NCBI GenBank assembly: GCA_031546845.1
Contig: JAVBJT010000023.1
Location: forward strand, 1-64,000
DNA from: Azoarcus sp031546845
Lineage (GTDB): Bacteria; Pseudomonadota; Gammaproteobacteria; Burkholderiales; Rhodocyclaceae
Reading direction: 5' to 3'
Length of the DNA: 64,000 nt
Below are positions 35,137 to 44,653 of this stretch, in pieces. The notes under the pieces were generated by a model. That model made no database searches, was not told the origin of the DNA, and was given only the letters and a program-made list of their open reading frames with translations. How positions within the stretch are numbered: the stretch's first letter is position 1; each line of letters opens with the position of its first letter. The position numbers were made by a program, and so were the translations under genes.

Positions 35137-35775
35137 ATGCGTAAAACGACTTTCACTGCAACGACCCTCGCGCTGGCCCTGACCGCCCTGCTCGGCGCTG
35201 CCCCTCTCCGGGCGGACGATCGCCCCGCCAGCGGCGACCGCATCGCGAAAGGACTGATGATCTTTCACGACGGCCGCTTCATCTTCTCCCCCTGCCGGGA
35301 ACGCAGCTACGTCCCCACCGACGACGTTTCGGCCAACGGCGAAGTCAGCGCGGCCCTGCGCAAACTCGGCCTAGCCGAAGGCAAACCACTGTACGTCGAA
35401 CTGTTCGGCGACGCCGAAGACGACACCCTGCACATGCGCGCCATCAACTTTGCGCATACCGACGCCCGCTGCCACGCGCCACGCCAAACCCTCGGCCCGT
35501 GGCGGGCGATTGGCCGCGATCCGGTATGGAATCTGACAAGCACCCGCGACACGCTACGCCTGCAACAAGAGGGGCAGGCCGACGTCGAGGCCAAATTCGT
35601 CGAAGACAAGGACGATCCCGCCGCGCCCCGCCTTCGCGTCCAAGCCGCCTCCGAGTACGAATGGGAATTACGGCGGCAGTTGTGCTACCAGATCGACGAC
35701 GGCGTCGTGTCCGGCTGGACGATCACGACACGCTCCCACGCACCCCAGCTATCGGGTTGCGCGTGGAAACCCTAA
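35137..35775 (+). CDS. Secreted COG3650-like protein
   Basis: This 212-residue protein has a signal peptide (TLALALTALLGAAPLRA). The C-terminal pattern GRDPVWNLTSTRDTLRL ... RRQLCYQIDDGVVSGW ... LSGCAWKP resembles COG3650-type envelope proteins. The N-terminal half has FSPCRERSYVP. The ATG at 35137 is favoured by the signal peptide; a GTG at 35122 is possible. It is the last gene of the island, convergent with the IclR gene. Function unknown. Confidence 0.65.
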   Translation: MRKTTFTATTLALALTALLGAAPLRADDRPASGDRIAKGLMIFHDGRFIFSPCRERSYVPTDDVSANGEVSAALRKLGLAEGKPLYVELFGDAEDDTLHMRAINFAHTDARCHAPRQTLGPWRAIGRDPVWNLTSTRDTLRLQQEGQADVEAKFVEDKDDPAAPRLRVQAASEYEWELRRQLCYQIDDGVVSGWTITTRSHAPQLSGCAWKP

Positions 35776-35810
35776 GAACTGAATTGCCCCGATGTGGCGA
35801 GGCCAACAAA

Positions 35811-36632
35811 TCACATCCCACAGCCCATGATGTTTTCCACTTGTCTGACCAGCTTGATCAGACGCGGACCGATATCGGACTTGATTCTTTCCTCGGTCAA
35901 TAAAGGCGGAGTCGTTCCCCCGCAGTTGAATGCCATCATGGTTCCGTCGGGGGCGACGAAGGGGACGCCGACGCCGTGGATATTCTTGTTCCAGTCTCCG
36001 ATGGAAATACAGAAGCCGTACTCTTCGTAATCCCGCATCGCCTGTTCGATGCCGCGTTTGATGCGCGGCCAGTTTTCCTCGTCGTTGGCTCGTATCTGAT
36101 CCATCAGAAAATCTCTTTCCACCTGGGTGATGCCCACGAGATAGGCGCGCCCAATCGCGGAGGTGGAGAGCGAGAGACGAGCGCCGACCCCCATATTCAT
36201 AGTGATCGATATGTTGCTGCGCACGGACTCCACATACACCATGCTCAAGCGATCCCGGATGGCGATCGAAACGGAAGCCAGCGAATAGGCCGCCAGCTCT
36301 TGCATCATGGGTCTTGCCACCTGGCGGACATCGAAATTCGACAGCTTGGCGTAGCCAAGAGCCAGAACACCCGGCCCTAATCGGTACTTTCCTGTTTCCG
36401 AGGAAAACTCCAGATAACCCAGTTTTGCCAGCGTACCCGCCAAACGTGAAACAGTCGGCTTGGGTAGCCCGGTACGCTTCGCCAGTTCGGTGACGCCGAG
36501 ATACTCCTCGCCTTGTTTGAAGCTGCGCAGCAGCTCCAATCCTCTGGCCAGAGCGATAACGAACTGCCGGTCATCGGCGTATTTCGTGTAATCGAAAATT
36601 TCCGCCCTGTTTTCGGGGCTTTCCATTTTCAT
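35811..36632 (-). CDS. IclR-family transcriptional regulator
   Basis: This 273-residue protein has an N-terminal winged helix (LARGLELLRSFKQGEEYLGVTE, LPKPTVSRLAGTLAKLGYL) and a C-terminal IclR effector domain. The architecture is that of PcaR/PobR/DcaR-type regulators. It is divergent from the beta-oxidation operon starting at 37341, so it most likely controls that operon in response to a dicarboxylate or its CoA ester. The ATG at 36632 is chosen because the sequence upstream is not protein-like; AGGGG precedes it. Confidence 0.9.
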   Translation of the reverse strand: MKMESPENRAEIFDYTKYADDRQFVIALARGLELLRSFKQGEEYLGVTELAKRTGLPKPTVSRLAGTLAKLGYLEFSSETGKYRLGPGVLALGYAKLSNFDVRQVARPMMQELAAYSLASVSIAIRDRLSMVYVESVRSNISITMNMGVGARLSLSTSAIGRAYLVGITQVERDFLMDQIRANDEENWPRIKRGIEQAMRDYEEYGFCISIGDWNKNIHGVGVPFVAPDGTMMAFNCGGTTPPLLTEERIKSDIGPRLIKLVRQVENIMGCGM

Positions 36633-37292
36633 CGACGATGCCCCTGGCAACCCTGCCGGAGCGGCACGAAAAACTCCGCATGCCTGCCGATACATCGGTA
36701 TGCCTCGGACAACATGCCTTTGCGTTGCGATACCGCACTGTTCACGAATGATTTCTCCTAGTTCCATTCCTGGATCAACGATCCCTGCCCCAACCCTGCT
36801 TTGCCGTACCACCTACGGCTCATTGTTACGGGCATATTGATTCAGAAACGGGAATCCCGGTTGAGCCTATGTACTGTCGCGTTGCGTTTTTCGTCTACGC
36901 CTTGTCTCGCTGGGCGCCGTGGTCTTTAAGGCGCTCCGCTTGATGTTCTCCCCTGGGGTGTCAGGCAGAACTGGGAAATCCGACGTCAAGCAGTCGCTGC
37001 GCGCTGCGCTGCGAACCCGGCTGGCGGGGCACCACCGGACGAGGCGTGCATGCCGGAGCGATTGTAATCCCGCTTTCGGGTTCAGATCTTGCGATAAGCA
37101 TAGCCAGGCATCGAAACCTTGGGCGTGGGGCTGGCCCTGTCGGCCCGCTTCAGGGCGCACACGATCCGCTCTCCGGTGAGCTGCGATTTCTCTCTCGCAC
37201 GGAGTCACATCGGGGACCGGATGCTGCCGAATCCTCTACATCCGAATCCGCTACGTCTGAGTACCTATTTCTATCTAATATATAGTATTGTA
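36633..37292. other. Long divergent intergenic region, no gene seen
   Basis: About 660 bp separate the IclR gene and the operator ahead of the hydratase gene. Open frames here have no Shine-Dalgarno or recognisable protein features. The last 40 bp are AT-rich (CTAATATATAGTATTG) and probably hold the operon promoter. An 11-bp palindrome (CGGGA-A-TCCCG) lies near 36847. Confidence 0.5.
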
Positions 37293-37323
37293 TCGCACAG
37301 CGGATATTAGTTTCGCTGTGCGA
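37293..37323. promoter_or_regulatory. Inverted-repeat operator ahead of catabolic operon
   Basis: TCGCACAGCG and its exact reverse complement CGCTGTGCGA are separated by 11 bp. The half-site centres are 21 bp apart, two helical turns, as expected for a dimeric or tetrameric regulator. It overlaps or follows the AT-rich promoter and ends 17 bp before the GTG start of the hydratase gene. The divergent IclR protein is the obvious candidate. It could also fold as a leader hairpin. Confidence 0.65.
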
Positions 37324-37340
37324 ACCACATTGGAGAAAAT

Positions 37341-38111
37341 GTGAGCGAAGTTATTGTCGAAAAAATGAACTTTGGGGTTGCTGTTGTCCGCATTAACCGC
37401 CCGGAAGTCAAAAATGCGTTGAATCAACGCGTCCGTCAGCAGTTAGCGGAGCATTTCACCGCGCTGGGCCAGGACCAGGAAATCCGCAGCATCGTGCTGT
37501 GCGGAAACGAACAAGCGTTTGCCGCCGGCGCCGATATCGCCGAATTTGCCACCGCCACGTCGGTCGAGATGTATCTGCGCAATACGCACAAGCTCTGGAA
37601 GGCGATCGCCGAATGCCCCAAGCCCGTGATCGCCGCCGTCAACGGCTACGCCTGGGGCGGCGGCTGCGAACTGGCGATGCATGCGGACATCATCGTCGCC
37701 GGCAACGGCGCTTCGTTTGCCCAGCCGGAGATCAAGATCGGTCTGATGCCTGGGGCAGGCGGCACGCAACGGCTGACACGCGCGGTGGGCAAATTCAAGG
37801 CGATGAAAATGGTGCTGACGGGGCAGGCGATCAGCGCCGCGGAGGCTTTGTCGATGGGTTTGGTTAGCGAGGTCGTGGAGGACGAGGCCGTATTGTCCAC
37901 CGCCCTTGATCTGGCCAGACGCATTGCCGCCATGCCGCCGCTGGCCGTCGCGCAGATCAAGGAAGTGCTGCTGGCCGGACAGGATGCGCCCTTGGACACC
38001 GCGCTGGCGCTGGAGAGAAAAGCGTTTCAACTGCTTTTCTCCAGCGAGGATCAGAAGGAAGGCGCGCGCGCCTTTTTTGAAAAACGTAAACCGGTTTTCA
38101 AGGGGTGCTGA
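37341..38111 (+). CDS. Enoyl-CoA hydratase (adipate-type beta-oxidation)
   Basis: This 256-residue crotonase-family enzyme has oxyanion-hole residues in AFAAGADIAEF and GYAWGGGCELAMHADI and the catalytic Glu region FAQPEIKIGLMPGAGGTQRL. It hydrates a 2,3-dehydro acyl-CoA, here proposed to be dehydroadipyl-CoA. GTG is the start (GGAG five bases upstream); the ATG directly before it is followed by a stop. It is the first gene of the operon and resembles DcaE/PaaF. Confidence 0.88.
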   Translation: MSEVIVEKMNFGVAVVRINRPEVKNALNQRVRQQLAEHFTALGQDQEIRSIVLCGNEQAFAAGADIAEFATATSVEMYLRNTHKLWKAIAECPKPVIAAVNGYAWGGGCELAMHADIIVAGNGASFAQPEIKIGLMPGAGGTQRLTRAVGKFKAMKMVLTGQAISAAEALSMGLVSEVVEDEAVLSTALDLARRIAAMPPLAVAQIKEVLLAGQDAPLDTALALERKAFQLLFSSEDQKEGARAFFEKRKPVFKGC

Positions 38112-38113
38112 GC

Positions 38114-39643
38114 ATGAGCGGACAGAACATCGAAACCACCCGTCTTGGCATCGTCGGCGCCGGTCTGATGGGCAGGGGCATCGCCCAGATCGCCGCACAA
38201 GGCGGCATCCAGGTGCTGCTCTACGACAATCGCCCCCAGGCTGCCGCCGAAGCGCGGGACGCCGTCGCGACGACCTTCGGCCAACTCGCCGCCAAGGGAA
38301 AGCTGGACCCGGCGCTGGCCGGCGCTTCGCTGGCCCGTCTCCAGGTAGCCGAAACGCTTGAGGCGCTGGCCGATTGCACGGTTGTCGTCGAAGCCATCGT
38401 CGAGGATATTGGCGCCAAGCGCGAACTGTTTGGCAAGCTGGAAGCCATCGTCGGCGAACACTGCATTCTGGCGACCAACACCTCGTCGCTGTCGGTAACG
38501 GCGATTGCCGCCGGCTCCCGCCGGCCTGAGCGGATCGCGGGTTTTCACTTCTTCAGCCCGGTTCCGCTGATGAAGGTCGTCGAGGTCATCGACGGCCTTC
38601 TGACCGGGCCGGAGGTGGGCGAGACGCTGACCGCGCTGGCTGTCAAAATGGGCCACACCGCCGTGCGCACAAAAGACACGCCGGGCTTCATCGTCAATCA
38701 CGCCGGCCGTGCCTACCTGACCGAATCCCTACGCCTGCTCGGCGAGAACATTGCCCACTACGCCGTGCTCGACGACATCCTGCGCCAGAGCGTAGGTTTC
38801 AAAATGGGGCCGTTTGAACTGCTCGATTTGACCGGGCTGGACGTTTCCCATCCCGCAATGGAGTCGATCTACGGACGCTTCTATCACGACCCGCGTTTCC
38901 GCCCCTCGCCAATTGCCGCTCAACGCTTGGCCGCCGGTGTGCTCGGACGCAAGTCGGGAGGGGGGTTCTACACCTACGACAAAGGCCAGAAACAGCCCAT
39001 CATCCTTTCGGCGTCTCAACCGGGGGATAGTTCGGTTCCGGTTTGGGTCAGCGCCGCCGAGCCACAGGCGCGGCAGAAAGTCATTCAACTGCTCGAAAAG
39101 CTCGGCGCGCAAATCATCCACGACCCACGGCCCACGGCCGAGGCGCTTTGTCTGGTACTGCCGATCGGGCAGGACGCCACGACCGCCGCGCTCGCCGAGG
39201 GCCTCGATCCGGCGCGCGTAGTAGCGCTGGACCCGATGTTCCTCGACGGGCATCGGACGCTCATGGCCACGCCGCTAACGACACCGGCCATGCGCGATGC
39301 CGCGCGGGCACTGCTCGGCCGCGACGGCGTGCCGGTTGCGTTGATCCACGACAGCCCCGGCTTCGTCGCACAACGCGTCGTTGCCGCCATCGTCAATCTT
39401 GGCTGCGACATCGCGCAGCAAAACATCGCCAGCCCGCAGGACATCGACCGCGCGGTCACGCTCGGCCTGGGTTATCCGCGCGGGCCCCTGGCGATGGGCG
39501 ATTTCTTCGGGCCGCAAACGATCCTGCGGATTCTTGACGGTTTGTTCGAGTTCTACCGCGATCCCCGCTACCGCCCGTGCCCGTGGCTCAAGCGCCGCGC
39601 GTTGCTCGGCATGTCCTTGCTGACGCCGGAACTGGCTGCCTGA
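38114..39643 (+). CDS. 3-hydroxyacyl-CoA dehydrogenase (PaaH/DcaH-like)
   Basis: This 509-residue enzyme has an NAD-binding Rossmann motif (GIVGAGLMGRGIAQIAAQGG), the family motif HFFSPVPLMKVVEV, and two tandem C-terminal 3HCDH domains (GFIVNHAGRAYLTE and GFVAQRVVAAIVNLG). The double C-terminal domain and length match PaaH/PaaC-type enzymes that oxidise 3-hydroxyadipyl-CoA. It starts two bases after the hydratase stop. Confidence 0.9.
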   Translation: MSGQNIETTRLGIVGAGLMGRGIAQIAAQGGIQVLLYDNRPQAAAEARDAVATTFGQLAAKGKLDPALAGASLARLQVAETLEALADCTVVVEAIVEDIGAKRELFGKLEAIVGEHCILATNTSSLSVTAIAAGSRRPERIAGFHFFSPVPLMKVVEVIDGLLTGPEVGETLTALAVKMGHTAVRTKDTPGFIVNHAGRAYLTESLRLLGENIAHYAVLDDILRQSVGFKMGPFELLDLTGLDVSHPAMESIYGRFYHDPRFRPSPIAAQRLAAGVLGRKSGGGFYTYDKGQKQPIILSASQPGDSSVPVWVSAAEPQARQKVIQLLEKLGAQIIHDPRPTAEALCLVLPIGQDATTAALAEGLDPARVVALDPMFLDGHRTLMATPLTTPAMRDAARALLGRDGVPVALIHDSPGFVAQRVVAAIVNLGCDIAQQNIASPQDIDRAVTLGLGYPRGPLAMGDFFGPQTILRILDGLFEFYRDPRYRPCPWLKRRALLGMSLLTPELAA

Positions 39644-39690
39644 CACATTTCCACCCACTCACATTTCCACCAACCGCCCTGGAATAATCC

Positions 39691-40893
39691 ATGCTAGATG
39701 CGTATATCTATGCGGGCCTCCGCACACCATTTGGCCGCCACGGTGGCGCGCTTGCCCCGGTCCGCCCCGATGATCTCGTCGCGCGGGTCATCCAGAAACT
39801 GGTCGCCGATTCGCCATTCGATCCGGCGCAGATCGAGGACGTAATCCTCGGCTGCACCTGCCAGGCTGGCGAAGACGCGCGCAACATCGCGCGCCATGCC
39901 GTGCTGCTGTCGGGCCTGCCAGTCGAAGTACCGGGTCAGACGGTCAACCGTCTGTGTTCCAGCGGCCTAGCGGCGGTGCTCGATGCTGCCCGCGCGATCA
40001 CCGCGGGCGAGGGCGATCTGTATGTGGCTGGCGGTGTGGAAAGCATGAGCCGCGCGCCCTTCGTCGTCGCCAAGGCCGAATCGGCCTTCAGCCGCGACTT
40101 CAAGGTGTTCGATTCGGCCATTGGCGCGCGCTTCCCGAATCCGGCGATCACCAAGGCTTTCGGCAACGAAACGATGCCCGAGACGGCCGACAACGTCGCG
40201 CGCGAACAAGGCATTTCGCGCGAGGAAAGCGACCGCTTCGCGCTGGCATCGCAACAGCGTTTCGCCGCCGCGCAGCAAAACGGTTTTCTGGCCGGGGAAA
40301 TTCTGCCGGTCGAAGTGTCTCGTGGCCGCAAGGCGCCGCCCGCGCGCATCGATACCGACGAGCACCCGCGCGCCGATACCACCATGGATACGCTGACGAA
40401 CCTCAAGCCGCTGTTCGAGGGCGGCGTGGTCACCGCGGGCAACGCTTCGGGCATCAACGATGGCGCCGCCGCGCTGTTGGTGGGCAGCCGCCGCGCGGGC
40501 GAGCAAGCCGGCGCCAAGCCGATCGCGCGCATTCTGGCCGGCGCCGCCGCGGGCGTGGCGCCGCGCGTGATGGGCATCGGCCCCGCGTATGCCATTCCAA
40601 AAGCGCTGGCGCGCGCCGGGCTGACCCTGGCCGACATGGACATCATCGAGATCAACGAGGCGTTCTCCGCCCAGGTTCTGGGCTGCCTCAAGCTGATGAA
40701 CGTTGCCTACGACGATCCGCGCGTCAATCCGAACGGCGGCGCGATCGCGGTGGGTCATCCGCTGGGCGCCTCGGGCGCCCGCCTGGCCTTGACCGCTGCC
40801 CGCGAGCTACAGCGGCGCGGGGGCCGTTACGCGGTCCTCAGCCTGTGCATCGGCGTCGGGCAAGGGCTGGCGGTTGTGATTGAGCGTGTTTGA
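39691..40893 (+). CDS. 3-oxoadipyl-CoA thiolase-like acetyltransferase
   Basis: This 400-residue thiolase has the nucleophilic Cys in NRLCSSGLAAVLDAA, the His in GGAIAVGHPLGASGARL and the second Cys in LCIGVGQGLAVVIE. The sequence type is PcaF/PaaJ/DcaF, which cleaves 3-oxoadipyl-CoA to succinyl-CoA and acetyl-CoA. This supports a C6 dicarboxylate route for the operon, although acetoacetyl-CoA thiolase activity cannot be ruled out. Confidence 0.88.
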   Translation: MLDAYIYAGLRTPFGRHGGALAPVRPDDLVARVIQKLVADSPFDPAQIEDVILGCTCQAGEDARNIARHAVLLSGLPVEVPGQTVNRLCSSGLAAVLDAARAITAGEGDLYVAGGVESMSRAPFVVAKAESAFSRDFKVFDSAIGARFPNPAITKAFGNETMPETADNVAREQGISREESDRFALASQQRFAAAQQNGFLAGEILPVEVSRGRKAPPARIDTDEHPRADTTMDTLTNLKPLFEGGVVTAGNASGINDGAAALLVGSRRAGEQAGAKPIARILAGAAAGVAPRVMGIGPAYAIPKALARAGLTLADMDIIEINEAFSAQVLGCLKLMNVAYDDPRVNPNGGAIAVGHPLGASGARLALTAARELQRRGGRYAVLSLCIGVGQGLAVVIERV

Positions 40894-40911
40894 TCTCACT
40901 ACGAGGAAATG

Positions 40912-42135
40912 ATGTCTGGAGCATTGAGCAATATCCGCGTTCTTGATTTGACGCGCGTTTTGGCGGGGCCGTGGTGTGCGCAGATCCTGGCCGATCTCGG
41001 AGCCGAGGTGATCAAGATCGAGCGCCCCGGCACCGGCGACGACACCCGCGCCTGGGGGCCGCCGTACCTGAAAGACGCGGACGGCAAGGATACGAGCGAG
41101 GCCGCTTATTATTTGTCCGCCAACCGGAACAAGAAATCGGTTGCGCTCAACCTGTCCAAGCCCGAGGCGCAAGCCATCGTGCGTCAGCTTGCGGCGCAAA
41201 GCGACGTGTTCATCGAGAACTACAAAGTCGGCGACATGGCACGCTACGGCTTGTCGTACGACGACCTGAAGAAAATCAATCCGCTGCTGGTTTACTGCTC
41301 GATCACCGGTTACGGGCAAGATGGCCCCAAGGCCTCGGCCGCCGGATACGATTTCGTGATTCAAGGCGTCGGCGGGCTGATGAGCATCACCGGCGAGCGC
41401 GACGACCTGCCGGGCGGCGGACCGCAAAAGCTTGGCGTGGCGTTTGCCGACCTGATGACAGGTTCCTATTCGGCAACCGCGATCCTCGCGGCGCTGTTCT
41501 CGCGCAACGCCACGGGCAAGGGCCAGTACATCGACATGGCCTTGCTCGACGTTCAGGTGGCCACCATGGCCAACATGAACATGAACTATCTGACCTCCGG
41601 GGCCGTGCCCAAGCGCCAGGGCAATGCGCACTCCAACATCGTTCCCTACCAGGTGTTCCATGCCAAGGATGGCTATTTCGTCCTGGCGGCGGGCAATGAC
41701 AGCCAGTTTGTCAAAGTCTGCGAAGCCATCGGGCGGCAGGAACTGGCGGTCGATCCGCGTTTTGTCACTAATGCCTCGCGGGTACGCAATCGTGAAATCC
41801 TGGTGCCGATGCTGCAGGAAATCTTCCTCCAGCGCAGCGTTGCCGACTGGATCGAGCCGCTTGAAGCTGCCAACGTGCCATGCGGACCGATCAACGACAT
41901 CAGTCAGACCTTCGAGTATCCGCAAGTCAAGCACCGGAAGATGAAGGTGGAACTGCCGCACCCGCTTGGCGGCACGGTTCCGTTGGTCGCAAACCCGATC
42001 CGGCTGTCCGAAACGCCGGTCGAGTACAAGAGTGCGCCTCCCCTGCTTGGCCAACATACCGAGGAAGTGCTTTGCGACCTTGGCGGTTTGAGTGCCTCCG
42101 ATATCGAGGCTCTCAGACAAAAGGGTGTTCTCTGA
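40912..42135 (+). CDS. CaiB/BaiF (class III) CoA transferase
   Basis: This enzyme of about 407 residues starts LSNIRVLDLTRVLAGPW and has the catalytic Asp region GLMSITGERDDLPGGGPQK with LLDVQVATMANMN, typical of formyl-CoA-transferase-like proteins. It would activate the acid substrate using a CoA ester such as succinyl-CoA. In the Acinetobacter dca cluster this step uses an unrelated two-subunit transferase (DcaI/DcaJ), so this is a functional replacement. The ATG at 40912 is favoured over 40909 by spacing to GAGG. Confidence 0.88.
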   Translation: MSGALSNIRVLDLTRVLAGPWCAQILADLGAEVIKIERPGTGDDTRAWGPPYLKDADGKDTSEAAYYLSANRNKKSVALNLSKPEAQAIVRQLAAQSDVFIENYKVGDMARYGLSYDDLKKINPLLVYCSITGYGQDGPKASAAGYDFVIQGVGGLMSITGERDDLPGGGPQKLGVAFADLMTGSYSATAILAALFSRNATGKGQYIDMALLDVQVATMANMNMNYLTSGAVPKRQGNAHSNIVPYQVFHAKDGYFVLAAGNDSQFVKVCEAIGRQELAVDPRFVTNASRVRNREILVPMLQEIFLQRSVADWIEPLEAANVPCGPINDISQTFEYPQVKHRKMKVELPHPLGGTVPLVANPIRLSETPVEYKSAPPLLGQHTEEVLCDLGGLSASDIEALRQKGVL

Positions 42136-42178
42136 CCGGCGCGTTTCGCGCTTTATATCCAACGATTACGGAAAAAAT

Positions 42179-43333
42179 ATGATTCGCGATCAGGAAATAC
42201 TGGACCTACTGCTCGACACCGTTTCGCGCTTCGTGCGCGAGCGCCTGGTTCCGGCGGAGCACGAAGTTGCCGAAACCGACACGATTCCGGCCGACATCGT
42301 CGCCGAAATGAAGGATCTCGGTCTGTTCGGGCTCACCATTCCCGAAGAGTACGGCGGCCTGGGCCTGACGATGGAAGAAGAGGTACTCGTCGCCTTCGAA
42401 CTGGCGAAAACTTCGCCCTGCTTCCGCTCGCTGGTCGGCACCAACAACGGCATCGGCTCCCAGGGCTTGATCGTCGACGGCACGCCCGAGCAAAAGCAGC
42501 ACTACCTGCCGAAACTCGCATCGGGCGAACTGATCGCCTCGTTCGCACTGACCGAACCGGAAGCCGGATCGGACGCCGCCGCACTGCGGACCACCGCGGT
42601 ACGCGACGGCGATCATTACATACTCAACGGCACCAAGCGCTTCATCACCAACGCACCGGAAGCCGGCATCTACACCGTCATGGCGCGCACCGACCAGACG
42701 AAAAAAGGCTCCGGCACGATCTCGGCCTTCATCGTCGAGCGCGGCACACCGGGTGTGTCGATCGGCAAAACCGACAAGAAGATGGGCCAGAAGGGCGCGC
42801 ACACCGCCGACGTGATTTTCGAGAACTGCCGCGTGCCGGCCGCCAACCTGATCGGGGGGCAAGAAGGCATCGGTTTCAAGACGGCCATGAAGGTGCTCGA
42901 CAAGGGCCGGCTGCATATCTCGGCAATCTGCGTCGGCGTTGCGGAGCGGATGCTCGCCGATGCGTTGCAGTACGCGATGGAACGCAAGCAGTTCGGCCAG
43001 CCGATCGCCGAGTTCCAACTGATTCAGGCCATGCTGGCCGACAGCAAGGCGGAAATCTACGCCGCCCGCTGCATGGTGCTCGACGCCGCGCGCAAGCGCG
43101 ACGCCAAGCAGGACGTGTCCACCGAAGCTTCATGCTGCAAATTGTTCGCGTCCGAAATGTGCGGCCGCGTTGCGGACCGCGCCGTGCAAATCCACGGCGG
43201 CGCCGGTTACGTCAGCGAATACGCCATCGAGCGCTTCTACCGCGACGTGCGCCTGTTCCGCATCTACGAGGGCACAACACAAATCCAGCAGATCGTCATT
43301 GCTCGCAACATGCTCAGAAACGCGGCGGCATAG
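42179..43333 (+). CDS. Acyl-CoA dehydrogenase (DcaA-like)
   Basis: This 384-residue flavoprotein has FALTEPEAGSDAAALRTTA, GTKRFITNAPEAGIYTVMAR, the catalytic Glu region RIYEGTTQIQQIVIARN, and IHGGAGYVSEYAIERFYRD. It introduces the 2,3 double bond and probably acts on adipyl-CoA or a similar dicarboxylyl-CoA. It starts with ATG 43 bp after the CoA transferase. Confidence 0.88.
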   Translation: MIRDQEILDLLLDTVSRFVRERLVPAEHEVAETDTIPADIVAEMKDLGLFGLTIPEEYGGLGLTMEEEVLVAFELAKTSPCFRSLVGTNNGIGSQGLIVDGTPEQKQHYLPKLASGELIASFALTEPEAGSDAAALRTTAVRDGDHYILNGTKRFITNAPEAGIYTVMARTDQTKKGSGTISAFIVERGTPGVSIGKTDKKMGQKGAHTADVIFENCRVPAANLIGGQEGIGFKTAMKVLDKGRLHISAICVGVAERMLADALQYAMERKQFGQPIAEFQLIQAMLADSKAEIYAARCMVLDAARKRDAKQDVSTEASCCKLFASEMCGRVADRAVQIHGGAGYVSEYAIERFYRDVRLFRIYEGTTQIQQIVIARNMLRNAAA

Positions 43334-43378
43334 CGGTTCGAGATATCGAAATAAATCAAGCAAGAGAAGGGAGTAACC

Positions 43379-44644
43379 GTGGTTGAGAACGCTTTGAAAA
43401 ACACGATGCGCACTCCAGGTGAGCGCACCTGGATGCTCGTGTTTGCATTCACTTTCCTGGCGTTGTTGGTGGATGGCGCCGATCTAATGTTTTTGTCCTA
43501 CAGCCTGTCCAGCCTGAAGAAGGAGTTCGACCTGACCAGCGTCCAGGCGGGCAGTCTCGGCACCGTAACGCTCATCGGCATGGCGGTCGGTGGGATCTGG
43601 GGCGGATGGGCGGCCGACAAGTTCGGCCGGGTCCGCGTCACCGTCTGGTGCATCATGGTCTTTTCGGTGGGCACCGCCATACTGGGCATGACGCAGGATT
43701 ACCTGCAGTTCGCGGCCGCGCGTTTCTTCGCCTCGATCGGCCTGGGCGCGGTATACGTGGTCGGCAACACCCTGATGGCCGAATATGTGCCCACCAAGCA
43801 CCGCACGACGGTACTCGGTTCGCTGCAAGCGGGCTGGTCGGTCGGCTATCTCGTCGCCACGCTGCTTGCGGGCTGGATCCTGCCGGCTTACGGATGGCGC
43901 TGGCTGTTCTACATCGCGATCCTGCCGGTCATCATGGCGGTGATGATGCGACGCCTCGTTCCCGAGCCGCCGAACTGGGTCGCGGCGCGCGCCCGGCTGG
44001 CTGCCGGCGAGACCGATGACACCTCGAAGCCCGCTGAGGAATCGAGCTCGCTGAAGCTGATCTTCGGAAACCCGCTGCACCGCAAAATGTTCATTCTGTG
44101 GTCATTCACGGCGGGCTTTTTGCAGTTCGGCTACTACGGCGTCAACAACTGGATGCCGACCTATCTTGAGAACGAGCTGCACATCAACTTCAAGGCGATG
44201 GCCGGCTACATGGTCGGCACCTACATCGCCATGATCCTCGGCAAGATCCTCGCCGGCTGGCTGGCGGATGTCTTCGGACGCCGCGCGATCTTTGCCATCG
44301 GCGCGCTCGGCACGGCGCTCTTCCTGCCCGTGATCGTGTGGTACAACACGCCCGAGAACATCATCTACCTGCTGATCTTCTTTGGCTTCCTGTACGGCAT
44401 CCCGTATGGCGTCAATGCCACCTACATGACCGAGAGCTTCGAAACCAAGATTCGCGGCAGCGCCGTGGGCGGCGCGTACAACGTAGGCCGGGTCGGCGCC
44501 GCGCTGGGTCCGGTCGTGATCGGCTATCTCGCCACGAACGGCTCGATCGGCACGGGCTTCCTGATGCTCGGCGTCGCGTACTTCTTCTGCGGAATGATTC
44601 CAGCGCTGTTCATCAAAGAAAAGCTCTACGACGCACAACAATAA
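43379..44644 (+). CDS. MFS transporter, AAHS-like (acid/H+ symporter)
   Basis: This 421-residue protein has twelve predicted helices and the MFS loop signature GGWAADKFGRVRV between helices 2 and 3, repeated as GWLADVFGRRA in the second half. Its similarity type (aromatic acid:H+ symporter / DcaK-like) and its place as last gene of the operon point to uptake of the organic acid degraded by the upstream enzymes. GTG start with AAGGGAG upstream. A strong hairpin follows. Confidence 0.87.
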   Translation: MVENALKNTMRTPGERTWMLVFAFTFLALLVDGADLMFLSYSLSSLKKEFDLTSVQAGSLGTVTLIGMAVGGIWGGWAADKFGRVRVTVWCIMVFSVGTAILGMTQDYLQFAAARFFASIGLGAVYVVGNTLMAEYVPTKHRTTVLGSLQAGWSVGYLVATLLAGWILPAYGWRWLFYIAILPVIMAVMMRRLVPEPPNWVAARARLAAGETDDTSKPAEESSSLKLIFGNPLHRKMFILWSFTAGFLQFGYYGVNNWMPTYLENELHINFKAMAGYMVGTYIAMILGKILAGWLADVFGRRAIFAIGALGTALFLPVIVWYNTPENIIYLLIFFGFLYGIPYGVNATYMTESFETKIRGSAVGGAYNVGRVGAALGPVVIGYLATNGSIGTGFLMLGVAYFFCGMIPALFIKEKLYDAQQ

Positions 44645-44653
44645 GCGTGCATC

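Noticed and set aside
36867..37310. Short frames in the IclR-hydratase gap
   Set aside because: No ribosome sites, no family-like sequence, and they overlap on both strands.
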